From NCBI RefSeq assembly GCF_910592395.1, contig NC_088322.1:11835431-11899430 (forward strand): a stretch of 64,000 bases of DNA. The letters run 5' to 3'. A program made the position numbers and the translations under genes. Position 1 is the stretch's first letter; the number at the start of each line of letters is the position of its first letter. Positions 47,201 to 59,170 of this stretch are shown here, in pieces. The DNA comes from Lineus longissimus. Lineage: Eukaryota > Nemertea > Pilidiophora > Heteronemertea > Lineidae. The notes under the pieces were generated by a model that saw only the letters and a list, made by a program, of their open reading frames with translations, was not told the origin of the DNA and made no database searches.

Positions 47201-50200
47201 AATCGAACATTTTATCTAAACAATAAAAATTACTGATCGATGCATTATACATGTGCAGGGTGTTGTTGATATGTTGATTTATACGACCCTCATTCTTAAA
47301 ATTAACATCAACACGAACATCGGCTTGCAGTGGACGATGATTATAATATCCGTCTGATAGAAAATGTCATAGACGATTTTGGTTCGCCGTTTCTCTTCGT
47401 CAACGAACATTCATCGACTATAACGCCAGTGACAGACGTTTTAAAGCCTGCTTTATTTTCGAGATTTGACCATTTTATTCTGAAGTACTTGACAGTAAAT
47501 AGTATAATATGCCGATTGGCGCTGGTTTAACCCACGCGGACCTTCTCATCACATGTAGGACGCTCTTCCACTGTAACAGCTCGTTTCCCACTTTCATATT
47601 CAAGACAAATTTTACACTTTTGCGACAGGTTAATAAAATTTGATTAAACTCATCAGAGATTATTGTGATACTTGGGTGGGGCACCTCTAATCAATTTCAC
47701 AGGATGTCCACTCATATTGCCACTTGTGATAATTATCTCTCTTGACGCCAGCAGGAAGGGAATCCTTTCCGGTGGAAATTGACAATATCATGGTCTTCTA
47801 GATTTTTTTCTTCAATTTTTGATTTTGGCTTTGTGGACTGCCGATCTCTGTGTTATGAAGTTTCCTCCCATTAGGAGCTAGGACCAGTTTGGCAATCGAT
47901 GATTAAGAGATAGAGTCGTGATAGTCTTAAAAGACATTTCTTCTAGTTTAATCCGACTTTAGTCCGTCAGCTTACATGACCGTGCTTCAGACTGTTTTTA
48001 AAATGGTCAACTTACTGCTGGTAAAAGATAATCAACACTGTCAGTTTTAATAAAAACATAACTGTCGTGACTATAAACACGATACAACAATTTTCAACTA
48101 CAACTAATGCTTAAAACATAAGATTGAATATAGCAGCCTACATTTTTCAATATATATACTGAAGTTCAAACATTCAGTGTAAAAAATAGGTCCTAACATC
48201 AGTGTGAAGATGATACGGTCAAATTTTGAGAAAAAAACATATGTTCTGTTATGTACATGTATATCACTAAATAGAATATTTCTGTTTTGTTTTCCGCGAT
48301 TGGGGATGCAAAAAAGCAGGGCTGGCTAAGATACACTAAAATAATCCCCTTGAATCGATAGGAACAATGCATATAGGCATAATATTTCACAATGGCATCT
48401 TTCAAAAAGTAGCGACAGGCGAAATTTAAAAGATTTAATCTCAGTAAGAGTTACTCAACTTCAAAAGCGGCATGGCTATTTGGCCATACTATTGTAGCAG
48501 TAACAGTCACACTGTGCCTGGTCTCAGTCTTGAAGTATCATGTTGTGGTTGACCAGAGGCTCTCAATGCCAAGGGCCTAGGCCCTCAGTACACAACAACG
48601 ACCGAGTCGCTTGAAATGAGCCTCACCGATTTACACAACCTATAGGCTTTATTCCTGATAAAACACGTTTCCCATTTAAACAAAAAACAAAAAAATTCTG
48701 ATCGCGATTTTACTTATAAATACTTAATTTATCGCGTTGACTACTTTTGCAGTTGTTAAATTTGAAGGGGTGACAGTTCATCATGTAATCACCCGTCATC
48801 CCTCTCGTTTACTTGATTAACCTCGAACGCGATAAGTTATGCATAAACCATATCCCGTCCGAATGAGGTAGTTTTGAGTTTGAATTGGGATCGTGATGGT
48901 TCGCAGACGAAACATTTCGGTGATGGACATGATAAACCAAAGATAACCATCTTTACATGAACCCGTAAAATACGTACAGAGTCGAGCAAATTCTATCATA
49001 TTTTATCGTTTATCAACAATCGCTTAGAGATATCAACATATCATTGCCCATGACATAGATACACAGTTGATTAGGTCTCTGGAATGTAGGTCTTGGCACA
49101 GAAGTATTTGGACTTAAGTCACTGACGTCTTTTGAAAAGTAATTCAGGATATCTCCGTGCTAGTGGCTTCAAAACACGCTTTTGAATGTCTTTGACATGA
49201 TTTTGATTGTTACTGACGTCACGGTGGACATGGACAAGATAGGAAAGATGGCATGGACTTGATAAAGCACTTAAGGCTATCTACATTGGTCTTTCCATGA
49301 CGTTAAATTCGAAGTCTCCGGGCGTTTTCCGGGACGGATACTCCCAAGGACGAGGTGATCTTTGGGTCGAAGAAGCTACATGTATTTTTAAATTTGATTA
49401 TTTTGCCCTCAGAAATACCGGTTTAAAGGTTAAACCTATTGAAAGGTAGAGATAGACACGCCCTCGGTTCCACACCTATGATATCAATGATACTCGTAAT
49501 CAGGCAACTCATTACAATCACGACTAGTTTTTAGTAAGTATTTTTTTGAGTAGATCTATATTATTCAGCTTTTAAAGTAGGTCACTCTATATTTGCGTAA
49601 CAAATGCTAAGGTATACTGTATTTCTACTAGCGTGTATACCATTTTACAAAAAAATGTGCTTTAATGGAAGCAATTTCATTTCATTTTCGGAAATTTTAT
49701 ATCAATTTTGACCTATCCCTGCATGCTGGTTGTGACATCGTCCTCAAAAAGACCAAGTTGAGCCAAAAGGAAATTATAATTAAACACTATGCAATCTCTT
49801 TATTCCATGCAACACGTCAATGACGAATTCGATTTCTTATGTCTTTTCATTACAACAACGGTCATTATTGTGCTCAGATAGGCCTTTTGTTGTATGCAAA
49901 GGAACTAGTTTGGTACATTTTCACACCCCACGAAAAGGCGCTATTGTGGAATATTTGAATTGGGGTACGAATACTCTTAAGGGGTTTAAGAGAAAAGCAG
50001 ACGATCGTGCTGGTTTTTATGCTTGCTTCATGGTTTCATCAGAGAGGTTGCGCATCACGACTCCCACTCGGACTTCGACTTTGAGAGTGAATCACACTTA
50101 CAGTCGTTTTATGACAGCTTCGATTCAATTGAAATGACAGTGCTTTCACATTAACTACGTGTATCTGCACAACCATATTTCGGAACTATGCATTAGGCGG

Positions 50201-50309
50201 AAAAGTTTTAAAAAATGGATTTAATTAACAAGGAAATAAAACCCTCCTACCTGAGTTATATCCAAAACAATTGGTAAACTGGCAAAGGGAGAAAGCCATT
50301 TTCCAAAAA

Positions 50310-50661
50310 TGACGTCACACTCAGTATCCAGGACAACGGGGATATCCCTCCGAAATTCACACTAAGCCTAAAATGTATTTCATCCAAATGTTATAAGTCC
50401 GCGTCGGACCCCATCCGACTAGTTCACCAGCAAATTTGCATCTGACGGAGCGTGGGAATTATTTGCTATATAACACCAGGGAAATTCCTCTAATTGTCGT
50501 TCATTTGTTGTGATGCACAAAAATGACGTCACAGGAAGTTTCAAGCAAGTTAGGATCTCCCTTCTGTGCTGCTGACCTCGATAGAAAAAAAGTGGCACAG
50601 ATATTCGGGATATACCCGGAAACCTTTGCACACCTTGTATTATTGCCTTAACCATGACGTC
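50310..50661. promoter_or_regulatory. triple-CRE cluster, candidate NR4A enhancer
   Basis: TGACGTCA at 50310-50317, 50524-50531 and 50654-50661, with a fourth about 1.1 kb away at 49214-49221. No coding sequence was recognised here. Distance to the NR4A start is about 9.5-10 kb. Enhancer function is inferred from site density only. Confidence 0.45.
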
Positions 50662-53097
50662 AGTGCTTGACACAAATATTAATATAATAGTGTACATGGA
50701 AGTGAAAACTAGGTCGAGATAATTACATGATTGCATCCAGCATGACGATGTAAAACGTAATGATATATTCCATGAAATACAGCGCCGAGTGCATACTGTC
50801 TGGTGCTCTGTGCAGGCATGCCATCAATCTGAGCTATTTTTGCAAGCAATTATCACAAAAATAAAGCTTTTTGATTCACGATTGTTTTATTTTCGACAGG
50901 ATGACTGCAAGTTATGACGGAGGAGGCATGTTTTAGAGATTGGCGCCCAGTGCAAAAGTTAAGAATGTAGGCCTAATTGAGGACAATGAGCAACTGGTAT
51001 TCAGTGATTGCACAGCGCCCATTAGATAAAGACAAGTTTCAGCCTGTGCAGTAAATCCTGACTTTGGTGCACTCAGCTGAACTCGGTTGAAAGACAACGC
51101 CGTTTTAGATGCTGAACTTGTCTAAGCAGACAACGCCGTTTAAAGAATCGTCCGCATCCTGACATTCAACGTGATATCGTTTAATTACATAGACATCCGA
51201 TGTACTTTACAAACTAGGCGAACTGGTGTTAAGAAGGCAATGCACGGCGCAAAACAATTGGTGTGCAAATCAGACCAGCAGGACAAAGAGTGTTTGCATA
51301 AAACGATTTCGATTACTTTGCCAGATATTTTGTCATACCACAAAAAATCTATTCCTTCCCAGCAAACACATCATTCGATGAGGCCTACATTGTCCCTGCA
51401 ACTGTTACGTATAGACAATTGTTTATATGTTTTTTGCTCTTGATATAAGCGACCGTCTGCGTTTTGTCTTCTTTGCCATATGCGATGCCAAAACCAATAG
51501 CAACGCAAGATACGTTATTATCCCAAATGTCATACTCTGTACCGGTGACACTCTTGTTTTCCGTGTTTTTTTGGCAGAAATCCGGAGTTTTAAGCATCAA
51601 CTTCCGAAGGCAATTATATGTAGTATAATAGTTTCTTTGCTACGGATGTCATCTTGCTAATACCAAGGCAATGGCCAAGAAAGTTCTTCATAAGACAACG
51701 AATCCTTGAACGATGGTATCTGAACGTGTCAATCTTTGTCTCACTTGTTCGCCTGAGGCTGACCTTCATAACATCTCGGCAAAGCAAATGTACTGTATTT
51801 TTCACAACAGAAAGGTGTCAGCCAATTTTCTGCGGGAGGGTACTTTACCTCCGGTAAATATTGGCCGGTTTCGAAGGACAAGCGAGGTCGCTGAAAACTG
51901 ACATTTCGATTGAGGGGAAGAAGAAGTAGAATTTCGTCACGAGTACATGTACATGTACCATCAATTTTCTGGAAAAGTGCAATACACTGATTGATGCGCA
52001 CGGTAGGGGCTACCCCCAGTCCAAGACCCCCTTCAAATGAGGGCGATTCGTACGCTGGCATAAGATAGTTGTTTTCATGAGGTGGAAGGTTTACCATCGG
52101 TAGATCACGACTCGCACATGCTGGTAAAATAAAGGAACCGCTTCACGCATGAACATCCCCGTCCGTCATTCTAGCTCGAACTTCTGGCAACATGGACTCA
52201 TCTAACCAACGTCCTTCATCAGATCACATGGAAGGGGAGGGTAGCATTCTACACACACAAGCTTTGCAATCAAGATGTCTCTGACAACAACTGTGCTTGT
52301 TGCCTTGTGCCTGCGGGCCTCTTAGTCTTGATGCACTGAGGGCCTACTCGAGTTGTCCCGTCCTGTTGCTCAAGAAGACGTGACATCGTCAAGTGCCAAT
52401 ATGAAGGAGATTTACTCTGAATGGAATACCAGACATAACATGAGAGAAATATTTACTCTCTCGGTGAATAGGTGGAATGTTCGTGCGTATATCGTATACT
52501 GTATTCCTTGACACGATGTCTGAAAATATTGTTCGCATAATTATCAACCACACCATCTCAAAACTTGGCCTAGTTTTTAAGAAAAGCCTGTCCTACTTTG
52601 AATGACATGCCTGGATTGCTGGAAGAGCGTCAAGTGCCATGAACGTCATCAGATCATTCAGTTCAGTGTAATTTGTATACATCTTACCAAGTCTTACGTA
52701 TTTTCCTTCGCACTGACACAATGCACGACATACTTGAAATGTCTGGCTTCTGTGTTTACCTATTATCGTAGTCAGGCCAACGGTAAGCACTTTTGCTGGA
52801 AATTTGTTTTTTCTTACAAACGCAAACCTTCCATTTCTTCGGAAGAGCGTATCAGTATTAAAATCAATAGCATATTTGTACTTCTGGTCATTTTCTTCTT
52901 AGTCCAAGTACATATGTAGCAATCGAGGAACTGGAATGACGCGCGGTAAGGGCAAAAAGAATCTGTGACTTTCTGAGATATCTTCTAGCATGAATCTGTC
53001 TATAATTAGGTGCAGTTTTCAAAAGCACAGTTTGCTGCTCAAACGTATTGTTTATAGGAATTTGGAAATTCCTTGCCATACTCCATGTCTTCTATAA

Positions 53098-53618
53098 AGC
53101 TAGATTTACATGTATACGTTGAAACGGATGCGTGATACGTTTCCATTTCCAGCATCAGAGTTTCCGATACACATTTATACGTAATATCGAGCGCTTTATT
53201 AAGGGCAAAACTTTTCTATAGATTCCCATGCATTAAAGCATTTTTTTGAATCGTGGTAATCAGCATGCTTCGGATTGTACAGGAACGGACGATCTCGGAC
53301 AGCGTTCACCAAGTCCTCCACGAATTTTTTCTTCAACCCTGTCTTCCTCGGCATGGTTTCGTAGACAAGGGTCGACTTCAAGGAAAGTATATCCCAAAAT
53401 GACGTCATTTCAAAGGAATTTCTATCCGTTCACGTACCTGATAGCACGGATGCGTTGGATTCGACCAACGTATGCGCTTAAACGCACCAGTTTTATGCAG
53501 TTGTTGGAGATATGTGAATGCGCAAATGGTTAAGCATGTGTTGAAAAATTTTCGTTGGACGGATGCGTTAAACGCATACGATATACGGACTATAAAACGT
53601 ATAAATGTAAATCTAGCT
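53098..53618. mobile_element. PIF/Harbinger-like non-autonomous DNA transposon
   Basis: Terminal inverted repeats of 23 bp with one mismatch: left AGCTAGATTTACATGTATAC at 53098, right ending ATGTAAATCTAGCT at 53618. Both ends are flanked by TAA (53095-53097 and 53619-53621), the 3-bp target duplication expected of PIF/Harbinger. Subterminal ACGGATGCGT motifs recur three times. 521 bp long, with a MADF fragment inside and no transposase. It also carries a CRE palindrome at 53400-53407. Confidence 0.8.
53199..53354 (-). pseudogene. MADF-domain fragment inside the transposon
   Basis: 51 codons from ATG at 53354 to TAA at 53199. LVNAVRDRPFLYNPKHADYH followed by CFNAWESIEKF is the first half of a MADF (Myb/SANT-like) DNA-binding domain, and the basic start MPRKTGLKKKF is typical. 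The domain is cut short by the stop. PIF/Harbinger elements encode a Myb/SANT-like accessory protein beside the transposase, so this is best read as its remnant. Confidence 0.65.
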
Positions 53619-56600
53619 TAAGTCGTTCTATTCGGGTAACGTAAAGTCCGACCAAAGATGCGCTCGGCAGGTGCCAAATGTACGAGCATCAGGAGCTGTG
53701 AGTGCTCAAAATGACGAATAACAACTTTTTGTACTGTCCCTTCAAGTTCAAACGAAAACGGAACAAAAGTCAAACATTTTAAAAGAGGGGAAGAGCAAGT
53801 ATATTGAAGAGATGATTCGCTATGTCATTTGAAGGAAAACGATAACTGAAGTCGAATTAAGGCTAGAGCAAGCAATGTGTGTTAGATGTAACCAAACCAG
53901 TAGCAAGCACTTTAGCCGCACCTTGAATGACAAAAACCTCTTTCTTCAACCACCAAAACGACTTTCCCTTTTCTTCGGCTGTCAAACACTAGGGACAGAT
54001 ATCGAAAACATGATACCCCAGGCTTGCCGAAGGCGACAATGTCCAGTTGTTCGTGATAAGAATGGCAAGACAAATCCAAACCCAGACTCCTGTTTGAGGT
54101 TGTCCTAGCCTTTGTGGTTTCTAATGTTAAAACCCGTCTGCCTACGTAGGCCTTTTGTGACTTTCTCCACGCAAATGTTTTAAGTGCATTCCATATTGAC
54201 GCGCCCGCATCTTTCCCTATCGGAAGACGAGTGGTATTTCAAGTAATTTGGGTTCTATTTTGATCTGTATTGGTAGGTTAAAACAAAAGGACCAACGTTG
54301 TAATTTGATGTTTAGAAATAACACAAAACCTACTAATCCAACATTGTCGCAGAAAGTGGTCTAAAAACCCTGGGAGCTCGGGAAGAAAGGAAAGTTTTTC
54401 CATCCTTCGGCTAAGTCTAGGAAAAAGAAGTCATTGTTTTGACAAGGATGAACAACTCTTCCTAAAGCGTTAGGAAAGTTTGTCTGTTCGTAACTTTTGT
54501 AAGAGGCGAGAATGGTATGGATAAATATTTGCGTTTGACTTGAAATGGGAAGCGATTACGGTCCCCTTTCGGCCAACCAGACAACACCGGTGAGACAGCG
54601 GTCCGTTTTCCTAATTTGTCTTATATGGGCAAAACGGGTTACTGACTATCACCAAACAATATCTGACCAGAATCGCTTTAAAGGGAACGTAGGGTAGGGA
54701 TTTTAGACTTGCAATAGGTATTTGATGGGGTTTGATATTTCAAGTTCTAACTCTCTTGATTAGAAGTTAATTTTGAAAGGCAGCGCCGCCATGTTGAATA
54801 CCTAGAACTAAAAAGACCAAAAAGCGGGTAAGGCTTATTTCGTTTCTGTGCTTTCGCATCCAGGCGAAACTGTATGTACCTGCAAAAATGCAATTAAAGC
54901 ATTATACATTTTTTGGTGTGCGTGTATATAAATAAATGTGATATCAAATTCACTATTATTTTCTCTCTGATTTCTACATGTAGAGTAACTCGATGTTTGT
55001 AAAAGTATACAAAGCCATAGAGTGGCTACACGAGACGTCATCACCTGCCATGCTTGAGGGACAGACAAAATAATTTAAGTTAGGTCAGGTATGTCAAATC
55101 ATTGTTCTGCCCTCAAACATGGCCGGCTGTGAAAATATCTATAAGCTAAGAGTTTGTTTCACATTCTTTGAAAAAGATCTTAGGAGTTGAAAACGCATTA
55201 AAATGTCATGTATCAAATCCCTATTGAAGCTAAATTTACTGTGTTTCATTTAAGTATAAATATTGTGGCTAGGATTTTTATTTTTACATGGTCACGCCGA
55301 ATAAAGGTGACTTTACTCCCATTAAGGTGCAATTGTGGTCAATTTCGCGTGATTGTCACGGTAGGCATGTTAAGCCATTAGGACATACCATAACCCAACC
55401 TGTAATGAAACTGATGACTAGACCCACTCTCTCAAGAAACTGATTACTGGACCCACCCTCCCAAAAAAATTATAACTAGACCTATCAAGTTGCTTGAACG
55501 AATTTCTGCCTCGCCCTTTCGTGCTTTTGCACGACCGCCACTTCATTGTAATTTCGACATTCCCTCGTCAACGTTGAATATAATCCATCTCGGACCTTGA
55601 GGGAAGGAATTCTAACCACCACTTGACAGGTCGTCATTGTGAGTATCACCTTTCCCATTATTTACGAACACAATTCGTATTCGCGTAAGAATACTCCAGT
55701 TAATTGTTGGGTACACTTAATTCCTTCAGCAATCTTGAGTCTAAGAATACCTTTGAAATCGATGCTTCCTTCTATCATGTCTATTGTAACTGCTTCAGGA
55801 ACAATAGATATCAGCTAAAAATACTGAGGAGATAATCCGCGATTCTCATTACTTTGGATTACAGCCACCGGCCTTTCAGCGTTATTGAATTAAGCACACA
55901 AAAATTGATAGAATAAACAATCCAAGATGCCAAGTAATCTGATGCAATGTAAGAAAAGCTTACAATGCATGCAGTATTCGATCATAACTAGCACTAAGGT
56001 ATGCACTCAAAATCTGCTGCAAGGGTGTGATTTTTATATTCTTGAATCTGAAACGTCATGTTCTTGATGTCATCAATAGTATACTCGTGTTATCAATGCA
56101 TTGTGCAGCATATGTCAATTGCAGTGTTCGATCTTGTTCCTTTGAAGCCAAACATGCAATACTGTTTGAGAACTCCACACCACACTCTCGGCAGCACGTA
56201 CCGACCTTCACATCTATAAATAGAACATAATACATGTAGCCTTGGATGTAGCGCAGTATCATTACGTTGTGCACTGACATGACAACGATCATTGCTATCA
56301 GCCTCCACAGAAATTTCCCTCCCTAGAAATTTCCTAAAAATAGCAATGCTAAGTATCTTGTGATTATTCATCAGATAATATGTCCGTGACCATGTTCCAT
56401 CAAGGTCACAAGGAGAGGTGAGGGCCTGCCTTACCCGCGGAAGTAGCAGGGAGGTTGTGAGGAAATGATAGGGAAGCACCTTTAGTATTCTATAATTGTG
56501 GTGCGGAGTGAAGTTGAGCGTCAAGCCGAGCTGCATGATGTACTGTTCTCGGGTGAGGAAAACATTCTGGTGCATTCGTGACAAAAGCTTATATGGACAT

Positions 56601-57413
56601 GGCTTGGCAGTTGTGAACGTGCACTGTATACACATTTAGATGGTTTCGTCGCTGCATCATGCATACGCCAAATATTCTCTTTGAGTGTTAATCACGGCAT
56701 TACCAGGTTCGAAAGTAAATAAACAAGAACTGCCCCTCCCCTCCCCCCCAATATAGCCTTCTCATAGACTACATGTAAATGCGAGTGAGAAAGCGAGATG
56801 TTTCAAATCACGTGGTGATCGAAGCAAACGTACATGTACTGTGAACAGACCAATACAATTTAAAAACACTTTCATCAGAAGCCTTTTCCCATTTACATTA
56901 CGTTTGCCATCAGGCCTAAAATCATTAAACACAAACCGAGCCCCTCAACAGTGTTCTATTGTGTTTTAACAAAGATAATGCGTGAGCCCAGGCAACTGCC
57001 GGACAATGACGTTGGTTCTGTGTTGTTTGCCTGACGAATCATCAAAAGAAAATAACTCCAGACAAAAACTAAATAGGAGGTATTGAATTGTCTTCTTATC
57101 CTCATCTTTCAGTAGGCCTACCTTTCTAAATTTCAAAAGACTCTTTGTTACAAGAATACATTTGTTTGAGAACTGTCTAGTGCCAAAACGCACCGCAACA
57201 GATCGTTGTGCAGTTTTTTCTTTAGCGAGCAAGGAGAATTACGAAGACACACAAACTGAATGGCTCATCTGAGAGTTACGGGAAACCTTAATTATAATCC
57301 CCCCTCCTCCCTCCCTCATTTCGGTTCACAGTCAGAAGTTTCTCTTTAATATTGAGCAGAAGCTGATTTTACTTCTAGGTTGGTTATCGGGAGCTGTAAT
57401 TGGCAAGCCATCA

Positions 57414-57522
57414 GGGCCTGGTTGTTCAAAACAAGTCACTTATTAACGCTGTGTTAACTTATCTTGGCGTTATCTAATGCCAAGTTAATGCCAATTGTTT
57501 ACTCTTTTGAACAACCACGCCC
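57414..57522. mobile_element. 109-bp MITE with TGGTTGTTCAAAA inverted repeats
   Basis: Left GGGCCTGGTTGTTCAAAA and reverse-complemented right GGGCGTGGTTGTTCAAAA differ by one base in 18. The interior has a second palindrome (TTGGCGTTATCTAATGCCAA). No coding capacity. The target duplication is not clear. Confidence 0.8.
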
Positions 57523-57946
57523 AGAGTAATAATATTCATACTTTGCCAAGATAGTTACATAACTGCTTTAAAAAGTATGTGAAAGATTTCAACTTTAAGT
57601 CACCTAGAAGAAATAGTAATAATAATTTGGGATACTGTGTAGGCAAACAGCCGCCAGACCAGCTAAGACCTTCTTCAGTCTGACTTCACAACCCTCCTTT
57701 AACCTAACAACAAAGACACTTCGTTTCATCTCCAGTGATAAAAGGTCACGAGACGTGAAGTCTGAATAAAAATAAAGAAAATGAGCCCAATGCTTTTCAC
57801 AGTAGGGGTTGAATGCGCCTTAGCGGTTAGGGTAGGTCTGATCGAGTACGTCTGATGGGGAGAAAGTGCTGGTGGGCTATATGTGATGGCGATTGTCATC
57901 AATGTTTGAGGCTTTTTCTTCCGATAATGCAGACAAGTTAAATATG

Positions 57947-58340
57947 GCAGAATCCGGTAATGATGAGAAAAGGACGCAGGCGTTGATGGTGATGACAAAA
58001 GTGAATTTCAACACGTCTAATGGCAAGTTTCATTTATCGACCAAAAGTTTGAAACTTCCCCGGAGGTGAAAAAAAGCCGGAATTGTGGAGGCATCCGGTA
58101 TTTGGTGAGGAAAAGACGCATGTCTGACTGTACCTGTGACAAAAGTGTGTTTAAGCATGCCTAATGGTAGGCGTTCTTACTCGACAATGGGTAACTTCAA
58201 AAAGTTTGAAATCGAAATGAGAAAAAGAGCCAGAGTTGTTGATGAATCCGATGATCATGATAAAAGGCCGCAGGCCTGGATTGTGATGGCAATCCCACAA
58301 GTCTACCGGTAGGCTTGATCAATCGACCTTGGTTAACTGC
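57947..58340. repeat. three diverged tandem units of about 150 bp
   Basis: Units start near 57947, 58090 and 58243. Each has the ordered blocks (G)AATCCGGTA / GA(G)AAAAGG(A/C)CGCAGG / GTGATG(A)CAA / CTAATGG or equivalent, and the first two continue into AAAAGTTTGAAA. Moderately diverged, non-coding. Confidence 0.65.
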
Positions 58341-58967
58341 AACCTTGAAACCTTCGGCAGAGTAGCCCATGAGTGGAGATTTAATGGATCATAGAAAGGC
58401 AAAGATGGCGACTTCATGATCATCTGTACAGTAGATTCGAAACTAACATGATACGCATCGACATACGGGCAAGGATTTAATGTTAAGCGGCTCAACAGCC
58501 GTACGATGCCGCAGGTTTGTCCAGTCTCGACACGTCTTTTAAAACATAGATAAGCTGGAAATAGGTTTTGACATTTACAAACCAGTGCAAGAAATTCAAC
58601 CGGCGCAATGGTCTCTTACTGTCCATCGAGCCTAATCCGCTGTCCAGACATCTTTAGGTCAAAGACTTTGGATTCGGATTGTGTACGTCGTTATCTTCGG
58701 CAGTCAAATCATGAAAGGAAAGGACCGCCGACAAAAATAAAGCATGTGGTACAAAATGTTCGTCAGATCGTTACTTGTCAGTCAATAATTTTTTGATCAA
58801 AAAATGCTTTTCGATGCCTGAACAATATTTGTAGGGGAAGTGTCTGGTACCCAAAGGCATCGCAGCCGAATGTTGCACTTTTTTTCTTTTGAGGGAAGGA
58901 AGAAAGCCAAATAGAATGAGGCAATCGAGGCTTCAAAGTCATTTCCTAACAAACCTTGGTTGGTGGA

Positions 58968-59170
58968 TAAGGCTCACGCATGAATGATCTTTGCTTTAAC
59001 ACAATAGAATAGTTAAATAGCTCGATTTGTATTGTGATTGTAAGTGATGTTACACGTAATGGAATATATTACACTATGTAACACGGATACAATCGAAGTG
59101 TGCACATGGGTAATGGGAGCTTGGTTTGTGTGAAACGATTTTAGGCCCAAAAAGGTGATAAACCTTATGT
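58968..59170. repeat. dispersed repeat, copy B (partial)
   Basis: Shares AAGGCTCACGCATGAATGAT, TTTAACACAATAGAA, TAATGGAATATA and the AGGTGATAAAC end with copies A and C. The left half of the family is missing or too diverged. Confidence 0.55.

Noticed and set aside
49820-50137. 105-codon plus-strand frame next to the CRE cluster
   Set aside because: No family or junctions; treated as chance.
51741-52097. 118-codon minus-strand frame
   Set aside because: No homology recognised and no splice sites in the expected places.
56093-56635. 180-codon minus-strand frame, long for this window
   Set aside because: Cys/His/Arg scatter typical of a random frame, no domain, and overlapping frames on both strands are open too.
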